Shown here: positions 18,800 to 28,944 of the stretch, in pieces | Layout of the letters: every line of letters begins with the position of its first letter | How positions within the stretch are numbered: position 1 is the stretch's first letter | Assembly (NCBI RefSeq): GCF_026262505.1 | Contig: NC_067208.1 | Span: forward strand, 11,293,962 to 11,357,961 | Direction of reading: 5' to 3' | Source: Trichomonas vaginalis G3 | Lineage: Eukaryota; Parabasalia; Trichomonadida; Trichomonadidae | DNA length: 64,000 nt | Position numbers and translations under genes: made by a program | Notes under the pieces: model-generated | Database searches by the model: none | What the model was told of the DNA's origin: nothing | The model's input: the letters and a program-made list of their open reading frames with translations, nothing else

Positions 18800-19743
18800 T
18801 AGCATATTTGTTTTTGGATGTTTTGCGAAACCAAAAAAAACTATGATATACAATGTGTGTGTAAAGAAAATACTTTATTTACTAGTTAAAAAATCATTTG
18901 GTATTGATCAAGTTATTTTTTCTGGATAAGATATTATATGGATAATTGGATAGAAAATACAATTATATAATCTTGTGCCTGGTTTAATTAAGCTAATTGT
19001 CATCAGAAACTTGTAATTTTTATGAATTTCAGATTTTCTTTTCATTACTGCTTTTCTTAATAGGTCAAGTTCTTATTTACGTTATAAAGTATGATATTTA
19101 CAAATATCAAGTTATCGTGTTTTTTGAGAAATTATGAGAAACAAACAAAAATGAAAAAGATAGGAATAGCAATGAATAGTGATGTGGGTATAGAAACTGT
19201 AAGAGATATGAATGCAAAGCAATCAGTATTTAGGATATTGACCATAGATTTCGAAAAAAAAATGCTGCATATTGAGCGAAAACTATGATTATATTATAAG
19301 GCTGTCATTTAAAGCATAATGAAACTATTCCCTTTTCATTTTAATCGAATAAGATAGTAAAGATTTTTGAATTAGCTAGAAACTGATGAGATGTTTTCAC
19401 AAATCAGATTTTTAATCTCTATAATGCATAATTCACTCAATATCTCAATTTTGATATTGCGAGATATTTTTGCTATCGGTTTCGCAATTTTGACACAATA
19501 GCAAGAGGGTTCTATAAGCATTATTATCAACGTAGAATCTGAATATCATATCAGAAAATGTCGCAAATCTGACATTTCCCCGACCAAATAGCAAAAATAA
19601 TTGAATACTTTTCGCAAAAACTTTAAAAATCGATAAAAATATGAAATATAGATATTAAAGAGACTTTTCATATAATATTCATAAAGATTTTCCAAAAATA
19701 TGATACCGCAAAATTAAAAAAGTGACGTCTTGAGTGGAGTCAA

Positions 19744-19947
19744 ATGTCGAAATTGCTAGCTAAATGTTTTTTTAGCGAAATTGCGTATTGTACGTTTTTT
19801 TCGCAAAACGAAACCCTTAGCTGTAATTATCTATGTTTGTTGTATTCCACGTTTATGTTGTCTAAAATTCGTATCAACCAATTTGTTCGTTATTTTACCG
19901 CTGATCAAATTGTTCTTATGAGAAATTCCGCTTATTATTCGTATTGA
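19744..19947 (+). CDS. Small ORF of 67 residues with promoter-like upstream sequence
   Basis: ATG-started ORF rich in Cys, Phe and Tyr with no recognised domain. Its upstream region carries AAAAGTGACG at 19718-19727 and the start context AGTCAAATG, both similar to the beta-helix genes. Against it, the ORF contains the exact 17-mer also found upstream of the Myb gene, and the protein looks unlike a folded domain. It may be an unrelated duplicated promoter fragment that happens to be open. Confidence 0.25.
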   Translation: MSKLLAKCFFSEIAYCTFFSQNETLSCNYLCLLYSTFMLSKIRINQFVRYFTADQIVLMRNSAYYSY

Positions 19948-20527
19948 CTCAAATTTTCATACTATAATAGTTATGCCACCTTTCATTACAAGTCGATGCA
20001 TCGATCTATACATATAATTATTCAGTTTGTTGATAAATTTTATCAAATTTCGATTTATTTAATAGAAATTCTCTTACTAATCTTTTACATCAATTTATAT
20101 CACCATATAATCATACGCTAAAGTGATATAAGCTTGTATTTACATCTTATTGAGGATAATTTAAATTAATTTTTGCTTTGATTCCGATATGATTATGTGG
20201 TCGGTTTTGTCACATTCTATCTGAGGTATTTACATATTCGCTATTTGATTCCGGATCTAAATTCTTGAAAATTTGTTGTAATTAAATATAATTTGAGAGA
20301 AACAATTCATAACATATCAATATGATGCATGTTTATAAAATCCATCATATCAATTGGAGAAAAATTAAAAAATACTCTCATATTGGAAATCTCCAAAATT
20401 ACAATGAACCCAATGATGTTAAGTATAAACAAGGATACCTTATCATCATTCAATCATAATTTACCCATTAGTAGTTGATGGTTAAGATTGTTCAGAATCG
20501 ATAACTAAAAAAAATTTTTTTATTGAG

Positions 20528-21556
20528 ATGGGTTTCGAAAGGGAGGAACTATTTAAGCCCCAACCAAACAATAAAAATATTGACATGCACAATCTTAGAA
20601 AAGAATTGTCACTAGGACTTCATAATTGTACTAATACTGATAGATGTTTAGCATGGATGATCACTTCAGGATTAGTATCTCCAGCTCCAAGTGAATGGAA
20701 GGATCAGATTTTACTCCACTATAAAGACTATATGGCTTACATTCGAACATTCCATATCGAAAAATTCGAAGAACAAATTTTCGAGAATTCTGAATCAAAT
20801 TTCGGTTTACCAGATAATAAGTTAATGGATGTTATTCATAGAGATATCGTACGAACCGGAAATCAAATTACTTGTTTTCCTAATCCAGATCCATCAATTC
20901 CAAACCCAAAAAACAGCACTTTAATACCATTTTCAAGACATATACGAAGAGTAGAAAGAGCCTTATATGTATTTGGTAAACTCAATGCAGGCCTTGCTTA
21001 CATTCAAGGATTTAATGAAATCATTTGTCCTTTATACTATGTTTTCTCTTCCGCTGCAGATTTTTTCGATAATGATTATTCAAAGGTCGAAGCCATGGTT
21101 TTCTTTATGTTTCAACAATTATTTTCAGTGACTCAATTAGGAGACTTATATATAACAAAGGATCATTCGAGTTTTATACTAGCCAAAATGGCCAAATTTA
21201 TGAATGTTTTATCAAAACATCATTCTTACGCCGCAAGTATCATTATTAAAGTTAATATTCCACCAATTAACTTTGCCCTACGATGGCTAAACATACTTTT
21301 CGCTCAGGATTACGCTCTAAACAAACTTGTTTTGATTTGGGATTCTTTATTTGCTCATTTTTATAATTTTATAGAATATTCATATTATCTCGCAGTTTCT
21401 CATTTGGTCCACTTCACTTATGAGCTCAGACCAGATGACTTCATCTCAACTATGTGCGCATTGCAGAAAAAGCATGATATCGAAGTTAATAGTTTATTAA
21501 AGTTAGCCAATAGGCTTTGGCTTTCTGATCATATCAATGAACCGCATGCCATTTAA
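20528..21556 (+). CDS. TBC-domain Rab GTPase-activating protein, TBC1D13-like
   Basis: 342 residues, nearly all TBC domain. The arginine-finger motif is IHRDIVRT near residue 107 and the glutamine-finger motif is YIQGFNEI near residue 158, so both catalytic residues of the dual-finger mechanism are present. Downstream, NFALRWLNILFAQDY and LVLIWDSLFAH match the conserved C-terminal half. The compact size and PLYYVF after the Gln finger recall TBC1D13. Such proteins speed GTP hydrolysis by Rab proteins in membrane traffic. The Rab target cannot be read from sequence. Confidence 0.85.
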   Translation: MGFEREELFKPQPNNKNIDMHNLRKELSLGLHNCTNTDRCLAWMITSGLVSPAPSEWKDQILLHYKDYMAYIRTFHIEKFEEQIFENSESNFGLPDNKLMDVIHRDIVRTGNQITCFPNPDPSIPNPKNSTLIPFSRHIRRVERALYVFGKLNAGLAYIQGFNEIICPLYYVFSSAADFFDNDYSKVEAMVFFMFQQLFSVTQLGDLYITKDHSSFILAKMAKFMNVLSKHHSYAASIIIKVNIPPINFALRWLNILFAQDYALNKLVLIWDSLFAHFYNFIEYSYYLAVSHLVHFTYELRPDDFISTMCALQKKHDIEVNSLLKLANRLWLSDHINEPHAI

Positions 21557-22041
21557 AATATTATATTAATTGTTGTAGAATTATTGCGACTAAAATGTTA
21601 TGTATAGTTTAATTTTAGAATTTCAAATTAAAACTATTTCTGATCGCTTTAGATTGACCAAAATATAAAAGTCAGAAAACATTTTATTGAAGTATGTATA
21701 ATTCTTGTCACAAATTTAGCTGTTCTTGAGTATTATAACTTTAAATTAAAAGCCACAAAACTATATATATTCATTAAAACATATTCAAGGGTAAAGATGA
21801 ACCTTTAAATTGAGAAAAATGTATTTCTTAATTTTGATTGAGTGTTGGATATAACCAAACTCATGGAACACTATAAAATAACAATGTAAATCTTATGAGG
21901 AATTTGATCGAACAGATTATCCCCAATAATAATCATTTTTTGGAAAAATTTTAAACAAAAATAAAAAATAAAAACCAATTTTATTTATTATTTTATCGCA
22001 AACAATATAAAACTTTGTGCTTTATAGAAGAAATTGCTATA
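21557..22041. other. Convergent 3' spacer
   Basis: 485 AT-rich bases between the TBC gene and the convergent CSN6-like gene; nothing else recognised. Confidence 0.4.
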
Positions 22042-22797
22042 TTAATGCGTATTCTTCTTGTATTTAGACTCGAGTTCGATATAAGTTTCAGCAAGGATTC
22101 CTGTGATGTAAGAAAGCTCACCAGCTGTGACAAGTCTAGTTGGTTGTTTCTTCATATGGCTATGCTTCCACCATTTAGCGATTGTTGCGCATTTTCGTAC
22201 TAATTCGCAATTGAAAGGTTTATTGCCAGATTTTACATTTTCAAGATATGAAAGAATCTTGTCAATGTGGGAATCAAGAACCCTGAAAGCAGTTTTAGTG
22301 AATTCAATTCTATTTTCTGCTTTTCCATCAGATTGTAAGTGAATAAGTGCGATTCTTTCAGGTGCTTCTGTTTTGTATGAGTATGATGTTGGTATCCATG
22401 TTTCATTTTCAGAAAGAAGGAACACATCAATTGGATTTTCTTCATTCTTAAAATGAATGCGAAGATAAACTTTAAATATTTCGGCAAATGCATTGTTAAT
22501 TTTAGAAATCTCGCTTTCTGGTAAATCTTGGCATGAATACCAAGCCAATGGAATTTCTTCTGGATATAACTTTAAATGATGATTATTTAATGGCTCATAT
22601 GTTTTTGGATTGACTTTAATTTCATATCCTTCTTCAATAAAGTTGATTTCGATAGTGGATGTTAATTCTAAATCAGATCCTTCTTGTCTTCCATAAATTA
22701 CGCCACAAATGTACTTTATATTTTCTGAAAAGTATTTGGAGCGTGTTGTGTGATCAGCAATTTGAAGAAGTGCTTGAGGATGAATAAAAACTTCCAT
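22042..22797 (-). CDS. MPN-domain protein, COP9 signalosome subunit 6-like
   Basis: 251 residues from the ATG at 22795-22797 (MEVFIHPQALLQIADH). The N-terminal half is an MPN domain without the JAMM zinc motif, so it is a structural rather than catalytic MPN protein. VFIHPQALLQIADHTTRS, GVIYGRQEGSDLEL and, later, LDSHIDKILSYLENVKSG with PFNCELVRKCATI follow the order and wording of CSN6. CSN6 pairs with the catalytic subunit CSN5 in the complex that removes NEDD8 from cullins. eIF3f, eIF3h and Rpn8 are the alternatives; the C-terminal match favours CSN6. The protein is shorter at the C-terminus than animal CSN6. Confidence 0.65.
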   Translation of the reverse strand: MEVFIHPQALLQIADHTTRSKYFSENIKYICGVIYGRQEGSDLELTSTIEINFIEEGYEIKVNPKTYEPLNNHHLKLYPEEIPLAWYSCQDLPESEISKINNAFAEIFKVYLRIHFKNEENPIDVFLLSENETWIPTSYSYKTEAPERIALIHLQSDGKAENRIEFTKTAFRVLDSHIDKILSYLENVKSGNKPFNCELVRKCATIAKWWKHSHMKKQPTRLVTAGELSYITGILAETYIELESKYKKNTH

Positions 22798-23008
22798 CAA
22801 ATAAAAAAAAATTTGCCTGAAAAGTCAAAATACCAAAATTAGAAAATAACTTTTAATGATATATTATTTTATAATTTTAGATAAAGTTCTTAAATTGATG
22901 ATTATCTCAAAGAAATATTTCATATTGAAGAATTTTTATGATCAATTTCCAATAATTTCTTTTTTAACATCTATAAAAACATTTCAATTATTAAATAACA
23001 TCTAATAT

Positions 23009-24406
23009 TTAATCTCTAAAACATAAATGAATAATATAACCAATAATAATTATAAAAATTGACCAATTAATTTGTTTGTTTGAAGTCATAATGTGTGATG
23101 AACTGAGAGCAGCTATTAAGCCACCAATAAATGGCAGTTTAACAGGTTTTCCAACTGGATCTCCATTTTCATCGATATTATACATTAACCGCGCATTTGA
23201 GTCTATATATCTCCAATCTCCATCTTTTACATTGATCAGCCAAGCGAAAAGAGATGATGGATCTGTAATTGTCACGTGTAAAGAATAATTAAATGGATAT
23301 TTGCGAGTTCCGCAATATAATAAGAAATTCTGGTGCTCCCACATTAATTTCCAAACAAAAGGACTATAGTAATACCCACTCAGCATGTTTAAACTTATAT
23401 TTCCTCGATATTCAAATGAATTTCCACCTCTAAACACAAGCGTCGTTGGAAACTTCGTATAATTCCATTTAGAATGCGAAAGAGCTGACTCATTTCTCAA
23501 ATATGCAAAGCGAATTGTTGGATAATTAAATGACATCGCTCGCAAAAAGAAAGGAGGCGTTTCTGAGTAGGCAAATGAGATAATATGTGTATGGTATGGT
23601 TCAGATTTCACCCATTTTGCTGCTTCTTCTACATCTGACACTTTCAAAATATGATCTGGTGTCAAATTCGTAATCCATTTCTTTAGAATGTCTTTATCTG
23701 TTGTTCTAATTGTCTTTTTCACGACGACTTTGTTCTGGCTGTTTCTTTTGAGGTAAGCAACTCCTGGTCTGTGATTTATTTTGTAAGCATCGAAAAACCA
23801 GCCGCCCATATGTTCAAGCGAGATCCTCCAGAAAGAAAAATACGGAGAAAAGTCAAGAGCAGCGCTCTCAAATGCTCTTCCATAATCAAATGATGAATTA
23901 TAGTCATTCTCGCTATATGCAAGCACAAAGCATCTGTCATTTAATTGTAATAACCCTTCAGGATCTTGGGAAACATATAGTGGTGTAAAATAATTTACAG
24001 GATTTGGATTGTATTCTCGAAAAAAGTCACCACGTCCGATATTTCTGATTTTTGATACAAAATCTGTAGCTTTTTGTCGAGTTGTTTTGATCTTTTCGTG
24101 TGATGTTATTCGGTAATGATCAAATATATATCGACGATCAGGATTTGTTAGTATTTCATATGCCTCTGTAATTTTGTTAAGGTTTTCGCTGAATAAATCA
24201 TCATTATCTGTATCACGATATAATCGAAGTAATTTTTCATAGGCAAACTGTATATCTTCGAGTGAAGCATCTGGTCTTAAGCCAAGAACAGTGTATGGAT
24301 TATCCTCGTGGCGCAGAACAGGAATTGTTTGCGCCACGAAGAGATAAATCAGCATTTTTTTGAAATTCTGAAAAGATTTTGTAAATTTTGACAAAGAAAT
24401 TGTCAT
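23009..24406 (-). CDS. ER membrane J-domain protein with thioredoxin-like region, DNAJC16-like
   Basis: 465 residues from the first ATG; an internal ATG at 24353-24355 would give a cleaner signal peptide (MLIYLFVAQTIPVLRHED) and may be the real start. The J domain follows (NPYTVLGLRPDASLEDIQFAYEKLL ... KITEAYEILTNPDRRYIFDHY). The HPD loop needed to stimulate Hsp70 is replaced by RDTDND, so canonical J activity is doubtful. The middle has thioredoxin-fold-like stretches (VSDVEEAAKWVKSEPYHTHIISFAY). The C-terminus has one membrane segment (WSIFIIIIGYIIHLCF) and a very short tail. The order signal, J, Trx-like, membrane segment is that of DNAJC16. Confidence 0.65.
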   Translation of the reverse strand: MTISLSKFTKSFQNFKKMLIYLFVAQTIPVLRHEDNPYTVLGLRPDASLEDIQFAYEKLLRLYRDTDNDDLFSENLNKITEAYEILTNPDRRYIFDHYRITSHEKIKTTRQKATDFVSKIRNIGRGDFFREYNPNPVNYFTPLYVSQDPEGLLQLNDRCFVLAYSENDYNSSFDYGRAFESAALDFSPYFSFWRISLEHMGGWFFDAYKINHRPGVAYLKRNSQNKVVVKKTIRTTDKDILKKWITNLTPDHILKVSDVEEAAKWVKSEPYHTHIISFAYSETPPFFLRAMSFNYPTIRFAYLRNESALSHSKWNYTKFPTTLVFRGGNSFEYRGNISLNMLSGYYYSPFVWKLMWEHQNFLLYCGTRKYPFNYSLHVTITDPSSLFAWLINVKDGDWRYIDSNARLMYNIDENGDPVGKPVKLPFIGGLIAALSSSHIMTSNKQINWSIFIIIIGYIIHLCFRD

Positions 24407-24481
24407 TCACTAATTTCCATGGTATATAATCCAAGAGAATAAAAATTTAAATTGATTTGAAATCTGACAGCTTTCCTCAAG
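24407..24481. promoter_or_regulatory. 75-base bidirectional promoter
   Basis: Only 75 bases (126 if the J-protein starts at 24355) separate the divergent starts of the J-domain gene and the 479-residue gene. Both core promoters must lie here. No AAAAGTGACA box is present, so that element is not universal. Confidence 0.45.
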
Positions 24482-25921
24482 ATGGAAAAAATAGATAAGG
24501 AAACTATTCCTTCAACCACAATTTTTCCTTTGTCAGAGAGTTCCATTCATTCAGAATTACCCGAACTTACAGTTGATCTTGCAATGAATGAAATAATTCA
24601 ACCAACAGAAAATGAAAAGTTACTTTACTCTTTGAAATACATGGTAGATTCAACAGAAGATGTTACAATAGATGATACAATTGTTAATATTATTGTTAAT
24701 CACTCGCAAAACTTTTCAGTTCCAGAGATTTCACTTGAATCATTAAAATTTCTTTACAAATTCGCAGAGTCAAGCAATGATATTGCAAATTTCTATATAA
24801 ATTCTCAAACCATCAACAATGTATGGGTTTTTCTTAAGTCCGAAATTACTCCAATCACAATTGAATATCTTAAAGTTCTTCTGAAGTTCCCATTTGAAAA
24901 TATTCAGTGCATTCATGAAAAAGGCATACTTATAGATCTAATAAACAATGCAAACAAAGAAATTCCAATTTTATACTTGAAATATATCAGAGTAATCGCA
25001 GAAAGTCAGTTTATCGACAGAATAGCTGAATACTCCGATGAAATTCAAAAGATTGTTACGCCATTTTATGAATTTCAAGATTTTGAAATTATAAGTACTA
25101 CTCTTAAGATACAAGTCCAAATTTTCATCAAGTTATCAGACCAGATATCATTTATAACTAACGTACTCCCAAAATTTTTGGAAAATTTCAATATCGAAAA
25201 TAAATCAAGTCACAAGTCAATTGCATCTATTAATTATTTCATTTCTTGTTTTGACGTGCTCAGTAAGTTTTACTTTGATAATTATGAGATTTTTTATAAT
25301 TTTATTAGAAAATACATATCAAGCTTTAAACCATCAGCTCAATGCTTGGCATTGAAGCAAGTAGCTCGCTCATATAATATAATACCTGATTTATATTTAA
25401 GTTTCTTAGCTGATGAAATTGGACAATTTTGTCTTGATAACATCGAACAACCTTCATCAGTTAAGATTCTCAGGCCATTACTCAGTGTTATTAATTCAGT
25501 TATAAGACATCAAACAGATATTGTTGTTCATGATTTCGTAAGTGAAAATAAAATTTTCGTGAAAATATTTGAATTAATGCAAACAAGTGAATTCGAAGCA
25601 TTTAGCGAGAGTGTGGAATATATCGTTGGAATGCTGAAATATTATGGATATGAAGACGAGATTTTCGACCAAGTTTTAGAACTTGATATATTAGAAAATA
25701 TAAGTGATATGTGCGACAACATTAGTGAAGCTTATCATGGTCTAAAACCTTCAAAGAAGTTTTATAAAGAACAAAATGATGAAATTAAATATAAAGAAAT
25801 TAAATTGAAATACAATAGACTGAAAGGTCTTTACTTTAACTTGACTGATATTCTAGAAATGGCTGATTGTTGTAAACAGAAATTCATCAAAAGTGACACC
25901 TCAGAAAAGCTAAAATATTGA
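24482..25921 (+). CDS. Alpha-helical (ARM/HEAT-like) repeat protein, unknown
   Basis: 479 residues with evenly spaced helical hydrophobic stretches of about 40 residues (for example PEISLESLKFLYKFAESSND, PITIEYLKVLLKFPFENIQ, EIPILYLKYIRVIAES), the look of an armadillo-type solenoid. The start is polar and acidic. The last 60 residues are a charged helix (NDEIKYKEIKLKYNRLKG). There is no membrane segment and no catalytic motif. Trichomonads encode many such proteins; a scaffold role is all that can be said. Confidence 0.65.
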   Translation: MEKIDKETIPSTTIFPLSESSIHSELPELTVDLAMNEIIQPTENEKLLYSLKYMVDSTEDVTIDDTIVNIIVNHSQNFSVPEISLESLKFLYKFAESSNDIANFYINSQTINNVWVFLKSEITPITIEYLKVLLKFPFENIQCIHEKGILIDLINNANKEIPILYLKYIRVIAESQFIDRIAEYSDEIQKIVTPFYEFQDFEIISTTLKIQVQIFIKLSDQISFITNVLPKFLENFNIENKSSHKSIASINYFISCFDVLSKFYFDNYEIFYNFIRKYISSFKPSAQCLALKQVARSYNIIPDLYLSFLADEIGQFCLDNIEQPSSVKILRPLLSVINSVIRHQTDIVVHDFVSENKIFVKIFELMQTSEFEAFSESVEYIVGMLKYYGYEDEIFDQVLELDILENISDMCDNISEAYHGLKPSKKFYKEQNDEIKYKEIKLKYNRLKGLYFNLTDILEMADCCKQKFIKSDTSEKLKY

Positions 25922-27318
25922 ATTTTTGGAACTTTTGATAGAGCACGTTTTTAAATATTAATTAAAGTAAATGTATATTTTGTAAAGATTCTTTTTAATA
26001 AAAAAAAATAAAATTTTGAAGAAGAACACAAAATCTTCTGAAAAATAATATCACATAAACTCATATTATTTTCTAATATATAACTATTTTATATAAAAAT
26101 CAAATTCAATGATCTTAAAAGCGAAGGATAAACCTCAAAATTTACGAATATAATGAGTGGGAATATAATGCTTATCTATCATAAAACCATATGAAATATC
26201 AATTTTTGCTTTACGCCTAATTTTTGACGACAATTAGCAAAAAATGTTAAATGTTAACACTCAGTCCATTTGAATATGAAAAATAAAATTGACTTTGATT
26301 AAATGTTTTTATTTATCATGCAATTCTTCTTGCGACCAAAGAGTTGAATAAAAGTTCAAAAAATAAGATAGCTTAAAAAATAATATACGGTAGTGTTTAC
26401 TAATAGATGAATAGTATATAAATTCTATTAAAATGGATTTGATCCAAAAAAATATAAAACCAAAAATAATTGTTATAATTTAAATGAAGAAGTAATTTAA
26501 AACGATTTTATTTATGATCAAATTTTATATATTTTTTTGGATCAAATCCATTTTAATAGAATTTATATACTATTCATCTATTAGTAAACACTACCGTATA
26601 TTATTTTTTAAGCTATCTTATTTTTTGAACTTTTATTCAAATCTTTGGTCGCAAGAAGAATTGCATGATAAATAAAAACATTTAATCAAAGTCAATTTTA
26701 TTTTTCATATTCAAATGGACTGAGTGTTAACATTTAACATTTTTTGCTAATTGTCGTCAAAAATTAGGCGTAAAGCAAAAATTGATATTTCATATGGTTT
26801 TATGATAGATAAGCATTATATTCCCACTCATTATATTCGTAAATTTTGAGGTTTATCCTTCGCTTTTAAGATCATTGAATTTGATTTTTATATAAAATAG
26901 TTATATATTAGAAAATAATATGAGTTTATGTGATATTATTTTTCAGAAGATTTCATTCTATATGCCTATGAAAAGTACTCTCAAAACTAACTTTTTCCTA
27001 ATTATAATTAAATCTAGAATATTGTATTATGCATAGTATTATTTCATTTTTCTCATTCAATTTAGAATTTACAAATGTTAAAAAATTGAGAGCTGTCACT
27101 TTTGATGAATTTCTGTTTATTACACTGATAGCATTCCAACAGATATAAATATAGTTTTATAGAGATGTAAACATATTACAATCGTCGTATTATTTTATTT
27201 GCTTTTTTAAAAACTTATATCTTGATGTAAACCTTTCTTAGTGCTTCCATGAATCAAATAAAGAGATATTTTAGAAACAATACATACATATTCTTTAGAA
27301 TAAAAAAAAATGATAAAA
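25922..27318. other. Convergent spacer dominated by an inverted repeat
   Basis: About 1.4 kb between convergent genes. Its centre is the large inverted repeat described separately. The flanks (25922-26030 and 26954-27318) are AT-rich with no gene; AAAAGTGACA on the minus strand occurs at about 27095-27104. Confidence 0.6.
26031..26953. repeat. Inverted repeat, 426-base arms, 71-base loop
   Basis: The left arm 26031-26456 is the reverse complement of the right arm 26528-26953 with one substitution that I could find by eye (inside GACCAAAGAGTTGAAT versus GACCAAAGATTTGAAT). The loop is 26457-26527. The outer ends are AAATCTTCTGAAA and TTTCAGAAGATTT. No ORF or known transposon sequence lies in the arms. 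It could be a foldback element, a recent inverted duplication or a hairpin RNA source. Confidence 0.9.
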
Positions 27319-27906
27319 TTATTCTTTGAGAACAGGCTTAACAATATTAGCCCTGCCACTCACTTGTTGGCGTTTTTGAATACTTCCATCAGGAATGTCA
27401 TCACTCATACTAAAGGCGTATGGATTCTCTGGAAGTTGCAATCCGTGCTCGTCAAAGAAGCTATCAACACGGTAGCGGAAACTTCTATCACCAAGGTCTT
27501 CAGAAGTTCCCATTAATTCATCAAAAACAAATTGGCATTTATTTCCTCTTAATGTTTTAGCAACTTTCGGATTTTCAAGTTGAATTGCTTCGAGAGTATT
27601 TGTCATTCCGTATTTTTTGAGGTATTTGATAACGAATAAATAAGATTGTTGCCATTCTTTTGATTGAATTTTAGAAATTGTTGGTTTTGCAAAATATAAT
27701 GATGGGGAATTGCTATTCATTACTGCAGATGCGACTTCTTTGTAGTATTCCGCTTGTAAAACATTTGAGCCGCCGGAATTTTTGATTGCGTCAGATGTCA
27801 AAACATCCAATGTCTTTTCTGTTGAATTAGCACTTGATCTAGAAGATTTACTGGCAGTCGACTCTTTTGACGTTTTTTGGTTCTTAATTTGTGATCCCCT
27901 TTTCAT
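27319..27906 (-). CDS. LisH-domain protein
   Basis: 195 residues. A Ser/Lys-rich start (first 40 residues) leads to a helical region with QQSYLFVIKYLKKYGMTNTL near residue 85, which fits the LisH dimerisation motif (hydrophobic-x-x-YLxxxGxxxTLxAI). It continues with FDELMGTSEDLGDRSFRYRVDSFFDE. LisH proteins of the FOP/OFD1/FOR20 group act at basal bodies, and trichomonads are flagellated, so a basal-body role is plausible but unproved. The start is preceded by TCAAACATG and, 13 bases further out, TGTCACTTTT. Confidence 0.6.
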   Translation of the reverse strand: MKRGSQIKNQKTSKESTASKSSRSSANSTEKTLDVLTSDAIKNSGGSNVLQAEYYKEVASAVMNSNSPSLYFAKPTISKIQSKEWQQSYLFVIKYLKKYGMTNTLEAIQLENPKVAKTLRGNKCQFVFDELMGTSEDLGDRSFRYRVDSFFDEHGLQLPENPYAFSMSDDIPDGSIQKRQQVSGRANIVKPVLKE

Positions 27907-27919
27907 GTTTGATTGAATT

Positions 27920-27929
27920 TGTCACTTTT
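27920..27929 (-). promoter_or_regulatory. AAAAGTGACA box upstream of LisH gene
   Basis: On the minus strand this reads AAAAGTGACA, 13 bases before the ATG. This spacing is closer than for the beta-helix genes. Confidence 0.35.
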
Positions 27930-28029
27930 GTATATAAATAAACGTACACCAAATTATTCATTCAATAAAAACACTACGAGGTAATAGTTCAAAATAGGTA
28001 AAGAGCAATGTTTTAAAGTTAATTGTTTA

Positions 28030-28944
28030 TTAATGTTGAATTACGGAAAAAATTTCAATAAAAGCAATAAGTAATGGTATGAAAACATATCTATGATAGT
28101 CAACTTGTATAGTTAAACATTTTCCAACCTTATCAATGGAAATTGACGTAATCCTTGCGTAACCATTTCCTGAATGACCAATACCCACAACTCCTTCCGG
28201 TTCTGTGACCTGTTCACCACCTGAAATGGTAATTGCGTTATCAAGGAAATAGGATGAATTGAGGAGACAGCCGCTTGGGTAGAAAACAGCACTGAACGAA
28301 GTATAAACATAACCGCTACCACCTGAACCACCACGAGTATCACCCACATACTTTGTAGTTGGTTCTGTTTGTGATCCAGCAATTGTCCCTCCTCCATACC
28401 ATCCCCCTCCTCCACCGCCGCCCTCATAGGGAGTATGCGCTCCCTGAAAAAAACCACCTCCGCTAGATGACGAGTTTTGAGTTCCGTAATATTTATCTCC
28501 AGATGTATTCCCTCTTCCTGTAATACCACCACCACAGCCTCCATGACGACCCGGATCTTCGGCTCCACCTCCACCACCACCAGCTACAATAACTCTGGCT
28601 AATAATTCATTTTGATTTATTCTGATATCAGTTCCTCCACCACCACCGTGCGCTGGTTCGCCAACATCATTTTCCCACGCACATCTGCTGCCATTAAACC
28701 CACCAAGTGCTTTTCCATTAATATTATATTGTCCAACGCCTCCAACATTAACAAACACTTTTGTGCTAGCCGTAAAATTAATAAAACCGATTGAATAACC
28801 TCCCTTCCCACCTTCACCTGACTGTGAATTATGGGATGTATCAATTCCGCCACCCTGCGCACCCCAAACTTCGAACTTATATCTTCCTTGAGGTAAAGTT
28901 TGGCTCTGAGTTGTCCCGGTGAATGAGAAGTGATATACAGCCAT
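28030..28944 (-). CDS. Glycine-rich protein (ALK-type Gly-rich domain)
   Basis: 304 residues. Starts MAVYHFSFTGTTQSQTLPQGRYKFEVWGAQGG and continues with Gly-rich blocks GEGGKGGYSIGFINF, VFVNVGGVGQY, GGGGTDIRI, VIVAGGGGGG, SGGSGYVYT. This is the alternating Gly-rich/aromatic pattern of the domain found in ALK/LTK receptors and in a family of protist glycine-rich proteins. The C-terminus is hydrophobic (YVFIPLLIAFIEIFSVIQH), so it may be tail-anchored or carry a lipid-anchor signal. It has no classical N-terminal signal peptide. A surface or secreted role is likely from the family. Confidence 0.7.
   Translation of the reverse strand: MAVYHFSFTGTTQSQTLPQGRYKFEVWGAQGGGIDTSHNSQSGEGGKGGYSIGFINFTASTKVFVNVGGVGQYNINGKALGGFNGSRCAWENDVGEPAHGGGGGTDIRINQNELLARVIVAGGGGGGAEDPGRHGGCGGGITGRGNTSGDKYYGTQNSSSSGGGFFQGAHTPYEGGGGGGGWYGGGTIAGSQTEPTTKYVGDTRGGSGGSGYVYTSFSAVFYPSGCLLNSSYFLDNAITISGGEQVTEPEGVVGIGHSGNGYARITSISIDKVGKCLTIQVDYHRYVFIPLLIAFIEIFSVIQH

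Larger units (their letters stand above)
18691..20527. other. 1.8 kb spacer between Myb and TBC genes
   Basis: Holds the Myb upstream region, with TTTTTGGCGGGCAAG (minus strand, about 18705-18719), the box TGTCACTTTT at 18790-18799 and the shared 17-mer at 18766-18782, a possible small gene at 19744-19947, and otherwise AT-rich sequence. Several GCGAAA/TTTCGC-type words recur around 19470-19640 without an ORF. Confidence 0.5.

Noticed and set aside
20528-21556. Horizontal origin of the TBC gene
   Set aside because: Base use matches neighbouring genes and TBC proteins are universal in eukaryotes.
28113-28580. Val/Glu-rich ORF inside the glycine-rich gene
   Set aside because: Shadow frame of Gly-rich codons; the Gly-rich frame has the recognisable domain.
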